From NCBI GenBank assembly GCA_030686995.1, contig CM060697.1:43345723-43409722 (forward strand): 64,000 bases of DNA. Reading direction: 5' to 3'. The stretch is from Artemisia argyi (lineage: Eukaryota; Streptophyta; Magnoliopsida; Asterales; Asteraceae). Both the position numbers and the translations under genes were made by a program. The notes beneath the pieces are model-generated. The model worked only from the letters and a program-made list of their open reading frames with translations, had not been told where the DNA came from and did no database searches. Positions 10,741-21,640 of the stretch are shown one piece after another; position 1 is the first letter of the stretch, and the number at the start of each line of letters is the position of its first letter.

Positions 10741-11505
10741 AGTCAAGGTTGAAGGATAATTAATGAAGGTTATTTACTCTTATCTGTTTTGGTAGGTTGG
10801 AGGAGTAAATTTAGATATTATCGGGTTGACTTTGGAGAGATATTTTATAAATAGTAACTTGGTCAAAAAGTTACTTTGGGATAAATTTTATTGGTTATGT
10901 TTGGTGTTTCTTAATTATGCAGAAAATAAACCAATATCGTTTGAGACATTGGAGTTATAAGGTGTGTATCTCAGACACACAACAAATGGTTATTGATTCA
11001 GCATGTCTAATCAACTAGTCCAGAGCAAACGGCTACTGGTAAAGACTTCTCAAATCCGTTTATGGTTGATAGTTTACCAAAAACTATATGGTTATCAACT
11101 CACCATATTTCATGTGATGAAGAGTTGGCTAGTCCATAGCAAACGGCTCATGGAATAGACATATCAAATCCGTTTATAGCTGATAGTTTGCTAAAAACTA
11201 TGATAAGAGCAGCTAATTTTCATGTTTTACTTACCACTGCTCTTTCATATTTTGTGAAACTTTACCACTGCTAGTTCACAAGTTACCACTGCAAGAGTAA
11301 TTTTTACCACTGGTGAACTAGTCGTTACAACTGTTGTGTCAGTAATCTTATTTTTAACTAGCCGTTGTAAAATAACCGGGTTTCCTTATTAATAGGGTAA
11401 CTTTTTGTGTATTATCCACTTACCAATTTTAATTTATTCTTTTTCCAAAGATAAATTCTTTCTTAAGATAATTCACATTACGCATACTCCTCAAAACCCT
11501 ATTAG
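10741..11505 (+). other. SIRE1 spacer before the env-like ORF
   Basis: No coding sequence. It holds a two-copy divergent repeat at 11013-11087 and 11127-11201. Each unit contains AGCAAACGGCT, CAAATCCGTTTAT and AAAAACTAT. Spaced copies of TTACCACTGC or close variants follow at about 11229-11335. Confidence 0.55.
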
Positions 11506-11512
11506 TATAAAT
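11506..11512 (+). promoter_or_regulatory. TATA-like box before the SIRE1 env-like ORF
   Basis: TATAAAT lies 66 nt upstream of the ATG at 11578 and just downstream of the TTACCACTGC cluster. It could drive a separate transcript for the env-like ORF. This is inference from position and motif only. Confidence 0.4.
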
Positions 11513-11577
11513 TATTCATCATACGGCTTGATTCTTATTCTCGATTACTAACACTTTTATCTTTCTTTCACAAAATC

Positions 11578-14402
11578 ATGGCGATTCTAAACTTTGTTGA
11601 GGAGGACAACCAAGTGGCCTATTTACAAAAGTCAAACGAAAAGAGTGGCCCTGTTTTCCATCAGATTGTGGATTTTCTCAATACAACCCATATAAGGTAT
11701 GCTTTAACTTTTAATCCCACAATCTTTGTTTCTCATATCAAACAGTTCTGGAACACTATGGAGTCCATAACTATTGAACAGGGAGACACACAAGAAACTG
11801 TGGAAGCTCTTAGAGCCACAGTGAATGGGGTAACCATTGATGTTAATGAGTCATCCTTGAGGAGAGTTCTCCAATTGGATGATCTCAATGGTATCATCAC
11901 ATTACCCAATTCAGATATTTTCAAAAATATTGCTTCCATGGGGTATGATATATCTGATCAAAAAGTTACTTTCAGAAAAGGATGTTTTTGTCCCCATTGG
12001 AGATTTTTAATACATACTCTTTTACATTGCGTAAGTCCTAAGAAAACATCTTATGAGCAATTTGCATCAACCATGGCTTACCCTTTGGTTTGCTTGGCTA
12101 CAGATAGGACTTTCAATTTTTCAAAGTTTATTTTCAATAATATGAAAGGCAATGTAAAGAGTTCATATAAATTTTTGATGTATCTAAGGTTTGTGCAAGC
12201 AGTGTTAAATGAATTTCAACTACAAACCCACAAAAGAGTTTATGAAACCCCCTGTCTTAAGCCAAAAGTTTTTCAAAATATGTGTAAGGCTTCAGAACTT
12301 TGGAATGGGGAGGTTAAGCCACTTTTTCCTGAAATGCTTTCAAAGATTTCACAGGTACAGGGTGAAGATGCAACCATCCCAGTTGTATCCCATCACACAC
12401 CCACTATTGTTGTTCCACCTATTCAACATACCCCTGCAGTAACTCACACATATGAGAGGAGGCCAAAACAGCCAACTCCTCTCATCTCAACATTGCATGT
12501 TGCTGAACCTTTTGGTTTAGGAACAAGCAGTGGTGGTTCAAGGCTTCCTCCTAGTCCAACTAGAGAAGAGCCTGAATCAATGCCCTATGATTCACCTCTC
12601 CCAACAGGTCACACAGTTGGAAGTGTTGAGGGTAGTGTGCAACCAAATGAATTGATGGAATTATGTACCAAGTTAATCAAACAGGTTACAACTTTGGAGA
12701 AAGATTTGGCAATGACTAAACAACAACATGCCACAGAGCTTAAACACATAAAGGCAGAGATTAAAAGATTACAAGATGAAGTTGAAAGTCTTAAGAAGCA
12801 CAGATCTTCCACTCCACCTCATAATGATGATGACTTAGTCTACTTTAGTGAAGATTTGGAGAATTCTCCCAAACAGGGGAGATTAGAACTGAAGCAGAGT
12901 TTAAGGGGAGGAGATTAAATTTTGAACAGGATTTTACTGAGTTAGATGATGTTGTTAATGTTCAAGAAAAGGAAGATGCAGCTGTGGGTTCTAAAGAAAT
13001 TTTTGCTGAAGCAGTAGAAACTCATAAAGTCATAGTGAAAACAGATACAGATGAAATGGATGTTGCTGATGCAGAATTTCAAAGAAAAAGAGTAGAAAAA
13101 GGAAAAGTTCAAGTTGTTGATGAATCATCTGAGCAATCAAAGAAGATTTCAAAGAAAGAACAAGCTCAGATAGATTATGATGCAGAATTGGCAAAGGAAT
13201 TGGCAGCAGCTGAAATTGAAAAGAAGAAAAAGCAAGAGGAGGATGAGATTGCAAGTTTCATGGAAGCTAAGAGGTTGGACAAATTGGAAACAGTGATGGA
13301 AGAACCACTTTCTGTTGTTCCACCAACAATATTACATGAGAAACCTCCAATGTTCACTTATGTGCCTACAGAAGAAGAAATTGAGTTCATGATTGCAAAT
13401 GATCCAGTGATTAGAAAGAAGGCAATTGAACTCATTGCAAATATAAGTCTAAATGAAAATCAAAGGTCTGCTCAATTGAAGGACTTCATTCAGATGAAGA
13501 ATCAACAGGCTCTTGATGACATCATTGGCACAGTAAGAAAGGGTCAAAAGAAACCAAGACAACCTACAAAGACATAAATTATTGCTGAGATGAAGACCTA
13601 TTGTTGTCATGTTGGAAATATGAAGATGGCACAATCTAAAGGAATGACACATGATCAGATTGAAGGTATTTACTACAGGGTTAAAAGACAGGATAGTAAT
13701 TTCATTCCTATGGATAAAGAACCTGTAGCAATAAATTCAAAAAGGTTAGGAGTGAGTCTTGAATCCAAAGATGCTAAGAAATTGAAGACTGAGGAGTCAT
13801 CTCAAGCAAAAGAAGGTGTCAGCAAGTTGACTGAAGAACAAGTTACCAATATGGTGTATATTGAAACTGATGTGCTTAATATAGAACCTTTACAAACAAG
13901 ATATCCAGTAGTTGGTTGGGAAATCTATTCTGATGATTCTGGTGTAGCATGGAAGATTATCAGAACTAGAAATGTCACAAGTATTTGCAGAGATTTTGAA
14001 GATGTTTTTAGATCTTGTGATAGAGAAGATTTGGATACTTTGTGGAGGATTATTCAAGATCAGTCCAAGAAAGATGAACTTGTTGATGTCAAAGCTCAAG
14101 AGTTGTGGGTTCACTTTAGAAGATTATATGAACCTGATCCAAGTGACAGGTATTGGAGATTTGAAGCTCACAATATGAATACTCTGTGGAAATTCTATGA
14201 TTCAAGTGATGTACATCATGTTTCTACTCAAGATGGAGTTGATGTGTTTATGTTAGCTGAGAAAGAATATCCATTAAGAGCTGGAGTTCTCACTGTTATG
14301 ATGTCAGTAAAGCTCAGATGTTGGGAAAGAAGTGAAGTCATAGAAGATTTGTTATAGAGGATTTATGATCAAAGTAAGAGAGCTGATAAGGAGTTAAGAT
14401 AA
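11578..14402 (+). pseudogene. SIRE1 env-like third ORF, broken
   Basis: A large protein after pol, typical of SIRE-type copia elements and often called env-like; its function is unproven. The ATG at 11578 begins MAILNFVEEDNQVAYL. The first about 240 residues form a globular part with HIRYALTFNPTIFVSHI and FLIHTLLHCVSPKK. This type is common in Asteraceae genomes, where automatic annotation often gives it unrelated enzyme names. A Pro/Ser-rich linker, a coiled coil (about residues 355-405) and Glu/Lys-rich segments follow. The C-terminal part has YPVVGWEIYSDDS and FDRE-type DRED motifs. A frameshift near 12880, a TAA at 13575-13577 and a TAG at 14355-14357 break it. The same frame resumes after each stop and ends at 14402. 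I see no clear signal peptide. Confidence 0.75.
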
Positions 14403-14501
14403 AGAAGATAAGTGTTTGGAAGAATTCCCATATCCTCATATTTGCTGACTACCTGAAGAAACTTATTGATTTACATGTTAAACATAAGTTTAGGGGAGGA
14501 T

Positions 14502-14958
14502 TGTTGGGAATTATATTAACAGTTACCACGGCTAAGTATGAAGATTACAACTGCTGAAGAATGCACTAGCAATGGAAACTCATTACCACTGCTAGTACAT
14601 ATTATTACCACTGCTGTTAGGATAACTGTTAGGAAACTTGTAAAGATAAATATAGAATAGATCTTGTGTATATCTTATTCTATTAGAGTTATATGTATCT
14701 TGTAGAAGAGGACTCCTTGTGCTATAAAAGGAGGTCCTAGGTTAAGGTTAGATATACGTTTTTCTTAGAGCTTCAAGGTTGTAACCCTAGTGATACAAAG
14801 ATCACTCGTATTATTATTATTAATAATGTTGGAGCTAACAGTTTGATACATACATTATTCTCATTCATATACAGCTGTTTCATTCACAATCAAACTTCTA
14901 AGTATTACTAAGTAGATTCCGCATACTTAGTGATATAACTCAAAGTATCATTCTAACA
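14502..14958 (+). repeat. SIRE1 3' LTR with preceding polypurine tract
   Basis: It starts TGTTGGGAAT directly after the purine tract TAGGGGAGGAT (14491-14501) and ends TTCTAACA, giving inverted TGTT...AACA ends. A TATA box (CTATAAAAG, 14722-14730) lies mid-LTR, between AGGACTCC and GGAGGTCCT, which can nearly pair. The first 120 bp again carry TTACCACTGC-type motifs. Length is 457 bp. No second copy is present to confirm the ends. Confidence 0.75.
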
Positions 14959-15059
14959 CAGATCAAGGTGTTTAAATCCATCACGGTATATGTTTATAAG
15001 TGATTTCCTCTTTCTCAAGTGCAAGAGAAGAACTCTCGACAACTATGAAGATTCGAGAT

Positions 15060-15900
15060 GTTATAGGTATCCACACACAAATGTAACATGTGTTACGTGA
15101 TAGGATTCATATCGTGTCATTGTTTTCCGACTTGTGTGTGAGTCAACGATGGGGTATAAACTTGGATGGTGATGTAGTTCCAAGTATTGTATTTGTGTGA
15201 GCTTGGATGGTTATGTAGTTCTAAGAAGTCTTGTAACTAGATTAGTTCATGTATTTGTTGTGAGGAAAGTGATGTCCTAATGTTTAGGTTAGGATTTATT
15301 AAGTCATTATGTAAAGACTTGGATCGGGGATGATCAAGTGTGATAAATGTGTAAAGACTTGATTCGGGTGAAGAATCAAGTGTGTCGTGTGTGTGAAGGC
15401 TTGGTTCGAGTGAAGAACCAAGTATGTCTAACAAGTGAAGACTTGGATCGGGTGAAGATTCAAGATGGACAAGAGTGCTTGTTCGTGTGGCCACGTGGGC
15501 CTCTGGAATAGATTGGTTCTAGCTATGATTAGAACTCGACATTATGCTTAGTGTCGTTAAGCCTTGTGTAAGCATGTGTACGGATTGCTCCGCCTGAAGG
15601 AGTATGTTAATAAAGTGATTGATAACTCTCGAGTGTGGTACTCGGGGAGTAGAGTAGGACGGAGAGTGAGCTTCGTGCCGAACCACTATAAATCGCCCGC
15701 GTCTCTTGGTTGTGCTCTTTCTTTACTCTTCACTTTACTTGTTTATTTATGTTTGCTAGTAACTAAATTAATATCACATAAGTAGTAAGATTCAACATAT
15801 TTGTTAATGAAAAAAATCACCGGACCTAAAACGGCGAAACGGTTTAGAAAAATAAAAAGAAGCGGTCAAACTATTCAACCCCCCTTTCTAGTTTCTACAT
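15060..15900 (+). repeat. Probable copia LTR remnant
   Basis: A TATA-like CTATAAATC lies at about 15688. The sequence ends ATTCAACCCCCCTTTCTAG before TTTCTACA near 15900, which resembles the pyrimidine-rich 3' end of SIRE/Maximus-type LTRs. No matching partner LTR, primer-binding site or target duplication is seen, and the start is a guess. It could be a solo or truncated LTR beside SIRE1. Confidence 0.4.
15161..15464 (+). repeat. Array of six short hairpins built on CTTGG/CCAAG arms
   Basis: Successive repeats form inverted arms. Two have CTTGGA...TCCAAG or TCTAAG arms, at 15161-15183 and about 15202-15225. Four more lie at 15318-15338, 15358-15380 (CTTGATTC/GAATCAAG), 15400-15422 (CTTGGTTC/GAACCAAG) and 15442-15464. 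Spacing of the last four is about 40 nt. The arms change together between repeats. Confidence 0.65.
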
Positions 15901-16260
15901 TTATGGTTGGGTTTGATTTCGCTGACGTGGCGTGTGTTAATAAAACAAAAAACGACCTGCTAAACATGTTGACGTAGCGGTCACAATCGGCTATATTTGG
16001 TAATATTTGAAAAAAATTGTGGTATTTGAAATAAATGTAAAGTCTGGTTGGTGATAAAATTATTTTGAAAAAGTAAGTTACCCGTATTAAGAAATTTTGG
16101 AAAGTTCATCGGTAATTTGAGTCTTTAACCTTTCAAATTATATTCATGTATCCCTTGAGGTGATACACGATTTACTTTTTTATGCGATTGTGCAACTAAT
16201 TGATAAAGGTAGACAAGAAGTAGATTAACGTGAAATGGAATAAATTTGAAACAAACGGCA
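15901..16260. other. Unassigned AT-rich stretch
   Basis: I see no ORF, repeat or recognisable element here. It may be old intergenic DNA or decayed 5' sequence of the LINE that follows. Confidence 0.4.
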
Positions 16261-16439
16261 GATGTATACTAACCACAAAGAAAGGAACCACCACACCGTA
16301 CCTAACCACACCACCATCAACACCACTACACCTCCATCAAAACCATCACCCATTGCACCACTATGCACATGTTTCTTTTCGACATGGTGTGTGGTGATAA
16401 TCAATTTGGGTTTCGTAAAAGCGGATTCGATCGAAGGTA

Positions 16440-17640
16440 GACAGTATTCAGGATCTATCTCAGGCAGTTTATGTAACCAATTTTCCGGCTACGTGTGGGA
16501 TGAAAGAATTGAGGGAAATTGGTGCAAAACATGGAGTTTTTGTTGATGTATTTATCTTTAATCGTCTCTCCAAAGCAGGTAAGCGCTTTGGCGAATCTTC
16601 TTATGGAGGAATGGATTGGGAATTTCCATCTCTTTGCTAGCAAAACTAGGTTCTTGAGGAAATCGATTATGGACGGTAAGCAAACACATTCTAATGTCTT
16701 GAAACCTAGTGTGGGGAATTCGAAGGGGTCAAATTGTTTTGATCGTTCCTTTGCTAACGTGGTTACTAGTGGCTTTAAGAACGAGAATTCAACCCCTAAG
16801 AAGATCGAAAGGAAGGTTGTTATACCAAATTAAGTACTCATATGCTTGAACACTTGGGTGGGGCAAGGGCCGTTTTCGCTAAGGTAAAATTTCTTCATTC
16901 GATACCGAACTTAAAAGCCTTATGTAATGATTAAGGTTTTTTTTATATCTCGTTGATGTACGCGGGGGGTCTTTGGGCGATAATTGAATTTCCTACTACT
17001 TCTGCTTGTAACATGTTCCTTAATCATAAAGGCATTTTAAATTGGTTGAACAAGATTTTGCCTTGGTCTAGGAACTTTGTTCCTAGAGAGCGGTTGATTT
17101 GGTTGGATACTGAGGGTATCCCTTTGATTGCATGGAGCTCGAAATTGGTCAAAAAGGTTGTCGGGTTATGAGGGGAAGTAGTTTATTTAGATGAGGAGGA
17201 AGAAGATAACTTTTATAGTGCTTGTGTTTGCATTGAATCTCAAAGAACCGATATTGTGGAAATGCTAGGCGTTGTTGTAGAAGGAAGAAAATATGATGTT
17301 CGGGTCAAAGAGGTAACGGGTTAGACGCCTTCCTTTAAAAAGGTAGACAAGGATTCAGAAACGAAGGAGGTCAATAAACCTCACACGACTAAAAATTATA
17401 ATTTGGAGTATAACGACGATGAAGAGGTGGATGAGGAAATTGAGTTGGAATAATTGAATGTTTTTTAAGGAGAGGCCGAAAATAATGTGGATTCTCAACA
17501 ACAAGGGATCGTGAAACTTGTGAAGGGAGTGGAAACAACACTCAAGTGGCATCAACCTCGATGGATACCACACCCGTATTTACACCAGGCTTCACACCGG
17601 CTGCGTCAGAAATACAAACTGATGTAGTCTCGGAATCACA
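16440..17640 (+). pseudogene. LINE ORF1 (RRM protein), decayed
   Basis: ORF1 proteins bind LINE RNA. An RRM-like stretch at 16447-16580 reads AVYVTNFPATCGMKELREIG, then FVDVFIFNRLSKAGKRFG. After a frameshift near 16590 the next part reads EEWIGNFHLFASKTRF. Later pieces, GGLWAIIEF and RLIWLDTEGIPLIAWS at about 16960-17130, match the middle of plant LINE ORF1. An acidic segment follows at 17380-17450. Several frameshifts and stops show long decay. Ends are approximate. Confidence 0.65.
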
Positions 17641-17966
17641 ACAGCCCCTCAGTCAAGGGGTGAGTACATGAACAACACATCAGGTACTCGGAGAGGGGCA
17701 AGTTCTACTATACAACGTTTGGTGTCCAAAGAGGAGACGCGACCCAAGCCAAGCTTAGAAAATGATAGCTTGTCGGGGTCGTTTAGAGATCAACCAAAAC
17801 AGGAAAAAAAAATGGTAGTTGGTTTCTTAATATTAGATAAACTGGATGAGGCGATTGACTATGGTAAAGCCCTTGGTTTTGATATGGGGTGTGTGAGGGA
17901 GATATGGAGAAACTTATTATGGGAATTGGAGTTCATAGAGGTGGTAAATGAATTGCCTCTCTATTG

Positions 17967-19070
17967 ATGTCCAAGGCCTTGGAAACGGGGGAAAGAAAGT
18001 GTGGTTGTGGAATTGATCACACAACTAATTTCTTGGGTATTCAGGAAACAAAAATGAGTCATGTGGATTTGGTCATGATCAGAATGATTTGGGGGAATTC
18101 TAGATTTGATTATGCTGTTCTTTAGCTAGAGGTCTCTCGGGGGGAATTCTTTGTGTGTGGTATCCGACTATGTTTGTAAAAAGCCGCATTGTTTCACATG
18201 ATCATTTTGTTATTGTGGAAGGCAATTGGTGTAACAGGAACGTGAGAGTGATGATTATCACTGTGTATGCTCCACAAGAAGCGAATGATAAAAGAGTGCT
18301 TTGGTTCCGTCTTCATTTTTTAGTTTCAAGATTTCAAGGGGATTCCATTTTAATGGGCGATTTTAATGTGGTTCGTGTTCAAGATGAGTGACTGGGTTCA
18401 GTCTTTAATAGGAGTCTGGCGGATGCTTTTAACGAGTTCATTTTATATACAGAGCATATTGACTTGCCCCTTGGTGGCTATCAATTTACTTGGGTGAATA
18501 GCATTGCCTCCAAAATCAGCAAAATTGACCGATTTCTCATTACAGAGGGGTTATTTGACCGCTTAACTAATCTTTTGGCTACTATTCTTGATAAAGGAAA
18601 ACCGGACCATAGGCCGATCTTTTTGAAAGAAGCTGTAGAAGATTAAGGACCTTCCTTGTTTAGTTTTTTTTTTATTATTGGCTAGACTGTGATGGGTTTG
18701 ATGAATTAGTCAAAGACTCTTGGGAGCAGCTGTGTGTTGGGGAATCGAACCCCGTGGTTTTATTCAAAAAGAAATTTCAAATACTAACACAAAAATTAGA
18801 GTTTGGAACTCGGAGAAACAAAAGAAATACTTGAAAGAAAAAAAAATGCTTTACAAGCTAAAATTAGGGACATTGAGCTTCGGTCAGATCTGTGTAATGT
18901 AAGCCCGGATGACTTAGTGGCGAGAAGGGGGTTCACTAAACATTTGGCGACTATCACCAAGGCTGAAAACATGGACCTTGCCCAACGGCCGAAAATCAGA
19001 TAGGGTATTAAGGGGGACGAAAACTCCAAATATTTCCATGGTAGTATAAACCGAAAAAGAATTAAACGTT
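17967..19070 (+). pseudogene. LINE ORF2, endonuclease and linker, decayed
   Basis: The endonuclease nicks target DNA to prime reverse transcription. Motifs in order are FLGIQETKMS (catalytic Glu), VRVMIITVYAPQEAND, ILMGDFNVVR and GKPDHRPIF, which corresponds to SDHxPI. A linker follows with GDENSKYFHGSINRKR at about 19010-19060, the usual sequence between endonuclease and RT. Frameshifts and stops occur near 18125, 18390 and 18645. The reading breaks at 19070 inside the linker, and RT resumes at 62497. Confidence 0.75.
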
Positions 19071-19071
19071 G

Positions 19072-19345
19072 TAGCTCAGTGGGTAATTTAAGTTGTCACT
19101 CAACTTAGTTGAGTTTAGTGAGGAGTCCATACAATACTTGTCAATTCAACCCCAAGTGTTATTCCGCAAACACTTGGGTACGATTCTTTGTGATTAACTT
19201 CTAATAAAGAATTAAACGTTGGAAAATATTGTCTCTTATTTTTACGTTACTTTATTGTTAATCATTTTTATATCTTTGTTTAAAGTCATATAACTTGGTT
19301 ACTTTAGCTTCTTAGTTACTGATAACCAAGTAAAAGGGACCAACA
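19072..19345 (+). repeat. SIRE2 5' LTR, 3' fragment only
   Basis: It matches 40305-40567 of the 3' LTR at a constant offset of 21233 and ends CCAACA. It begins abruptly at TAGCTCAGTGG after LINE sequence, so U3 and part of R are missing and this copy lacks the promoter. Confidence 0.85.
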
Positions 19346-19347
19346 AA

Positions 19348-19359
19348 TGGTATCAGAGC
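19348..19359 (+). promoter_or_regulatory. SIRE2 primer-binding site (tRNA-iMet)
   Basis: TGGTATCAGAGC, two bases after the LTR end, is the standard plant site complementary to the 3' end of initiator tRNA-Met. Confidence 0.9.
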
Positions 19360-19431
19360 CTCTGATTTGTAAAACTTAAACCTGTTTTCAAAACTTAAGA
19401 GTGCTCAAGTTTTTAAAATCAAGATCCTACT

Positions 19432-21640
19432 ATGACTGACATAGATGTTCCCCTGCTTGTTGATAAAAAGGGTGGAAGTTATTCAGCAACTGCCCCTCGA
19501 CTTGAAGCTGGAAAATTTAACAAGTGAAAAAAGCGAATGCTTTGCTACTTAACTGGGATGGAACCTTATTACATCAAACTAATTAATGAGGGTCCATATG
19601 TCCCAACAACTGCCCAAGGTTTAATCAAACCTGAAGCTCAGTGGACCCCAGATGAAAGGAGGGTGGTCAATCAAGACCAGCGCCTGAAAAGCATCATTAT
19701 ATCATGCCTTCCGGATGATATAATGGAATCAGTGATTAACTGTCCCACTGCCCAGCAGACATGGACTGACCTGGTTCATAGCTATGAAGGGCCTTCTGAT
19801 ACCAAAGAGAATAGAATCATGGATCTGAAGCTTGAATTCAATACCTTTAGGGCCAAGGATTCTGAAAGTCTCTCTGAGACTTATACTCGGTATAAGACCC
19901 TCCTGAATGAGCTGACCAATGATGGTGTTATACTGTCAAAACATGAAATCAATGTTGGTTTTGTCAACAGTCTCCCTGAGAAGTGGTTAAACTTCTCTCA
20001 GGGATTGAGAAATGCAAACCACATTCAGAACCTTGAGCTCCCTGCCATCTATGGGAAGTTTGTCTATGAAGACAATCTTATCACCAGGAGATACCCTGGT
20101 AAAGCTCAGGAGACCAAAAAGGCCTTGACAATTACACCCATATCAACTGCTTTCTATTCAAAAGGTGTTGTGCAGGATTTTCAGGATGGATCTGATGATG
20201 AGGTTGACCAAAGAACCAGTGAGGAATATCTTAATGATCTTCAAATTGAATTTCATGAAAGAGCACTCCTTGCTAATTCAAAAAGGTTTTTTAAGAAAAA
20301 AAAATTTCCTTCTAAAGCAAATGACAATACTGAATGCTTTAAATGTGGTAAAATGGGGCATTTTGCTAAAGATTGTTTTTCAAAAACAACCTCAGAACCA
20401 TCTTTCAAGTTTTCAGGAAATAACTCATTTTCAGGCCCCAGCAAATTTCAACCAAAAATGCTTCAGTCTAGTCAAAGATTTGAAAAAGTCCCTCAAATTG
20501 ACTTTGAAGCAAAGTACAGAAAGGCAAAAGCTAAGCTTGCCTTTCTTGAATCATCCTCAACAGTGTCTCAGCCTCCTCAAGCTCCAAAGCCTACTCAAGC
20601 CAAGAACAAAGGGCTTGTTGCTGAAACACATGACTGGGATGAGGTTGAAGTGTCCTCTGATGATGATGAAGTTCACATCAGCGCCCTGATGGCTCTGTCA
20701 GAAGACAACAAACTTGTTGTGGGGAAGAGTCATGCAAGAAATGGTGAATGGGTCAACATCACTATGAGAAAGGTAAATCTTTTACTTTCTATGGATGATG
20801 ATGATGATTGGAAATCTTACTTAAATTATATTAATGTTGATCTTAAGTATGTTGAAGAGCAAAGACTTAATTTGTTTTCAAAATTTAACAAACTGAGTTT
20901 TGAATTAAATCATAGTAGAGATGAATTACTTGCCTTAAAACAAGCCAAGCTTGAAAGTGTTACACTTCAAATTCAAAACTCTGAACTTGTAAAACAAAAT
21001 CAAGCTCTTCAGGAAGAACTTAAGAAAGAAAAGGAAACTATTTGGAAATGGACTCAGAAAAACCCCAAACTTTTTCAAACACTGAGTCTCTCACCCAGCC
21101 CCAAAAAGGCTGGTCTGGGTGATGACCAACTCACTGAAGTTTCTGGGGAGAGTAGCCATTCTACAACTTTTCTATTAACCAACATTCTCTCTAGCAAAGA
21201 ACTAGCTCCCAAACCCAGTGATTGGATTGAAAGAAACAATCCTGATAGTAAATAGCCAAATTTTAACACTGGAAGAATCCTGGAGCCTAAAAGTCAGGCT
21301 ATAAAGGAGCTGCTAGGAGTCACTGATGAACTTAGTACTACTGAGTCCATCACTGAGTTTAAGTCTGATTCACCACTCCCTCCACTGAAACAACTTCAGG
21401 AAGCAGAACCCAATTCTGACCTTGCACCATTAGTCTTTCAACCACATTCTCCTAAAGAGAAATCAGGGTTAGGAAGGACTATACTGAAAAGACCTACTCC
21501 TGCACCCACTGAACACCAAAAACCTTCAGTAACTACTGAAGTGAAGCCTAAAAGCACTAATTCAAAGGTTGATCAGCTTGCCGAACTTGTCAGGATGCTG
21601 AGTGAGAAAATTGAGTCTACTGAGAAAAACTCTAACTCTA
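19432..21640 (+). pseudogene. gag: SIRE2 gag, broken by nonsense codons
   Basis: Gag forms the particle. The ATG at 19432 begins MTDIDVPLLVDKKGG. A TGA at 19525-19527 replaces the Trp expected in FNKWKKRML. Downstream is the copia gag domain (LKSIIISCLPDDIMESVI, LNELTNDGVILSKHE), a zinc knuckle CFKCGKMGHFAKDC near 20335-20380, and a long coiled-coil-like tail. A TAG at 21253-21255 follows, with the same frame open afterwards to about 21640, where the frame shifts by one. The long gag tail is typical of SIRE elements. Confidence 0.82.

Larger units (their letters stand above)
9631..14958 (+). mobile_element. SIRE1: 3' part of a Copia SIRE-type element
   Basis: The order is the C-terminal end of copia RNase H, an antisense ORF, a long leader, a large env-like ORF, a polypurine tract and a 3' LTR. 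The 5' LTR, gag and most of pol are absent from the window. They may lie to the left of the Tat element if Tat inserted here. A third ORF after pol is the mark of the SIRE (Maximus) lineage of Ty1/copia. Confidence 0.75.
16261..19071 (+). mobile_element. L1-type LINE, 5' part
   Basis: An RRM-bearing ORF1 followed by an apurinic-type endonuclease ORF2 is the layout of plant L1-clade LINEs. The element stops abruptly at about 19071, where SIRE2 LTR sequence begins. Its RT and C-terminal part reappear at 62497-64000 in the same orientation. About 170 codons between them are missing. The CCACCA/ACCAC-rich start near 16290-16360 may be its 5' leader. Confidence 0.75.

Noticed and set aside
16262..16546. 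A 94-codon frame at the LINE start
   Set aside because: Its Thr/Pro-rich start comes from ACC repeats, and the true ORF1 RRM is read in another frame from about 16447.
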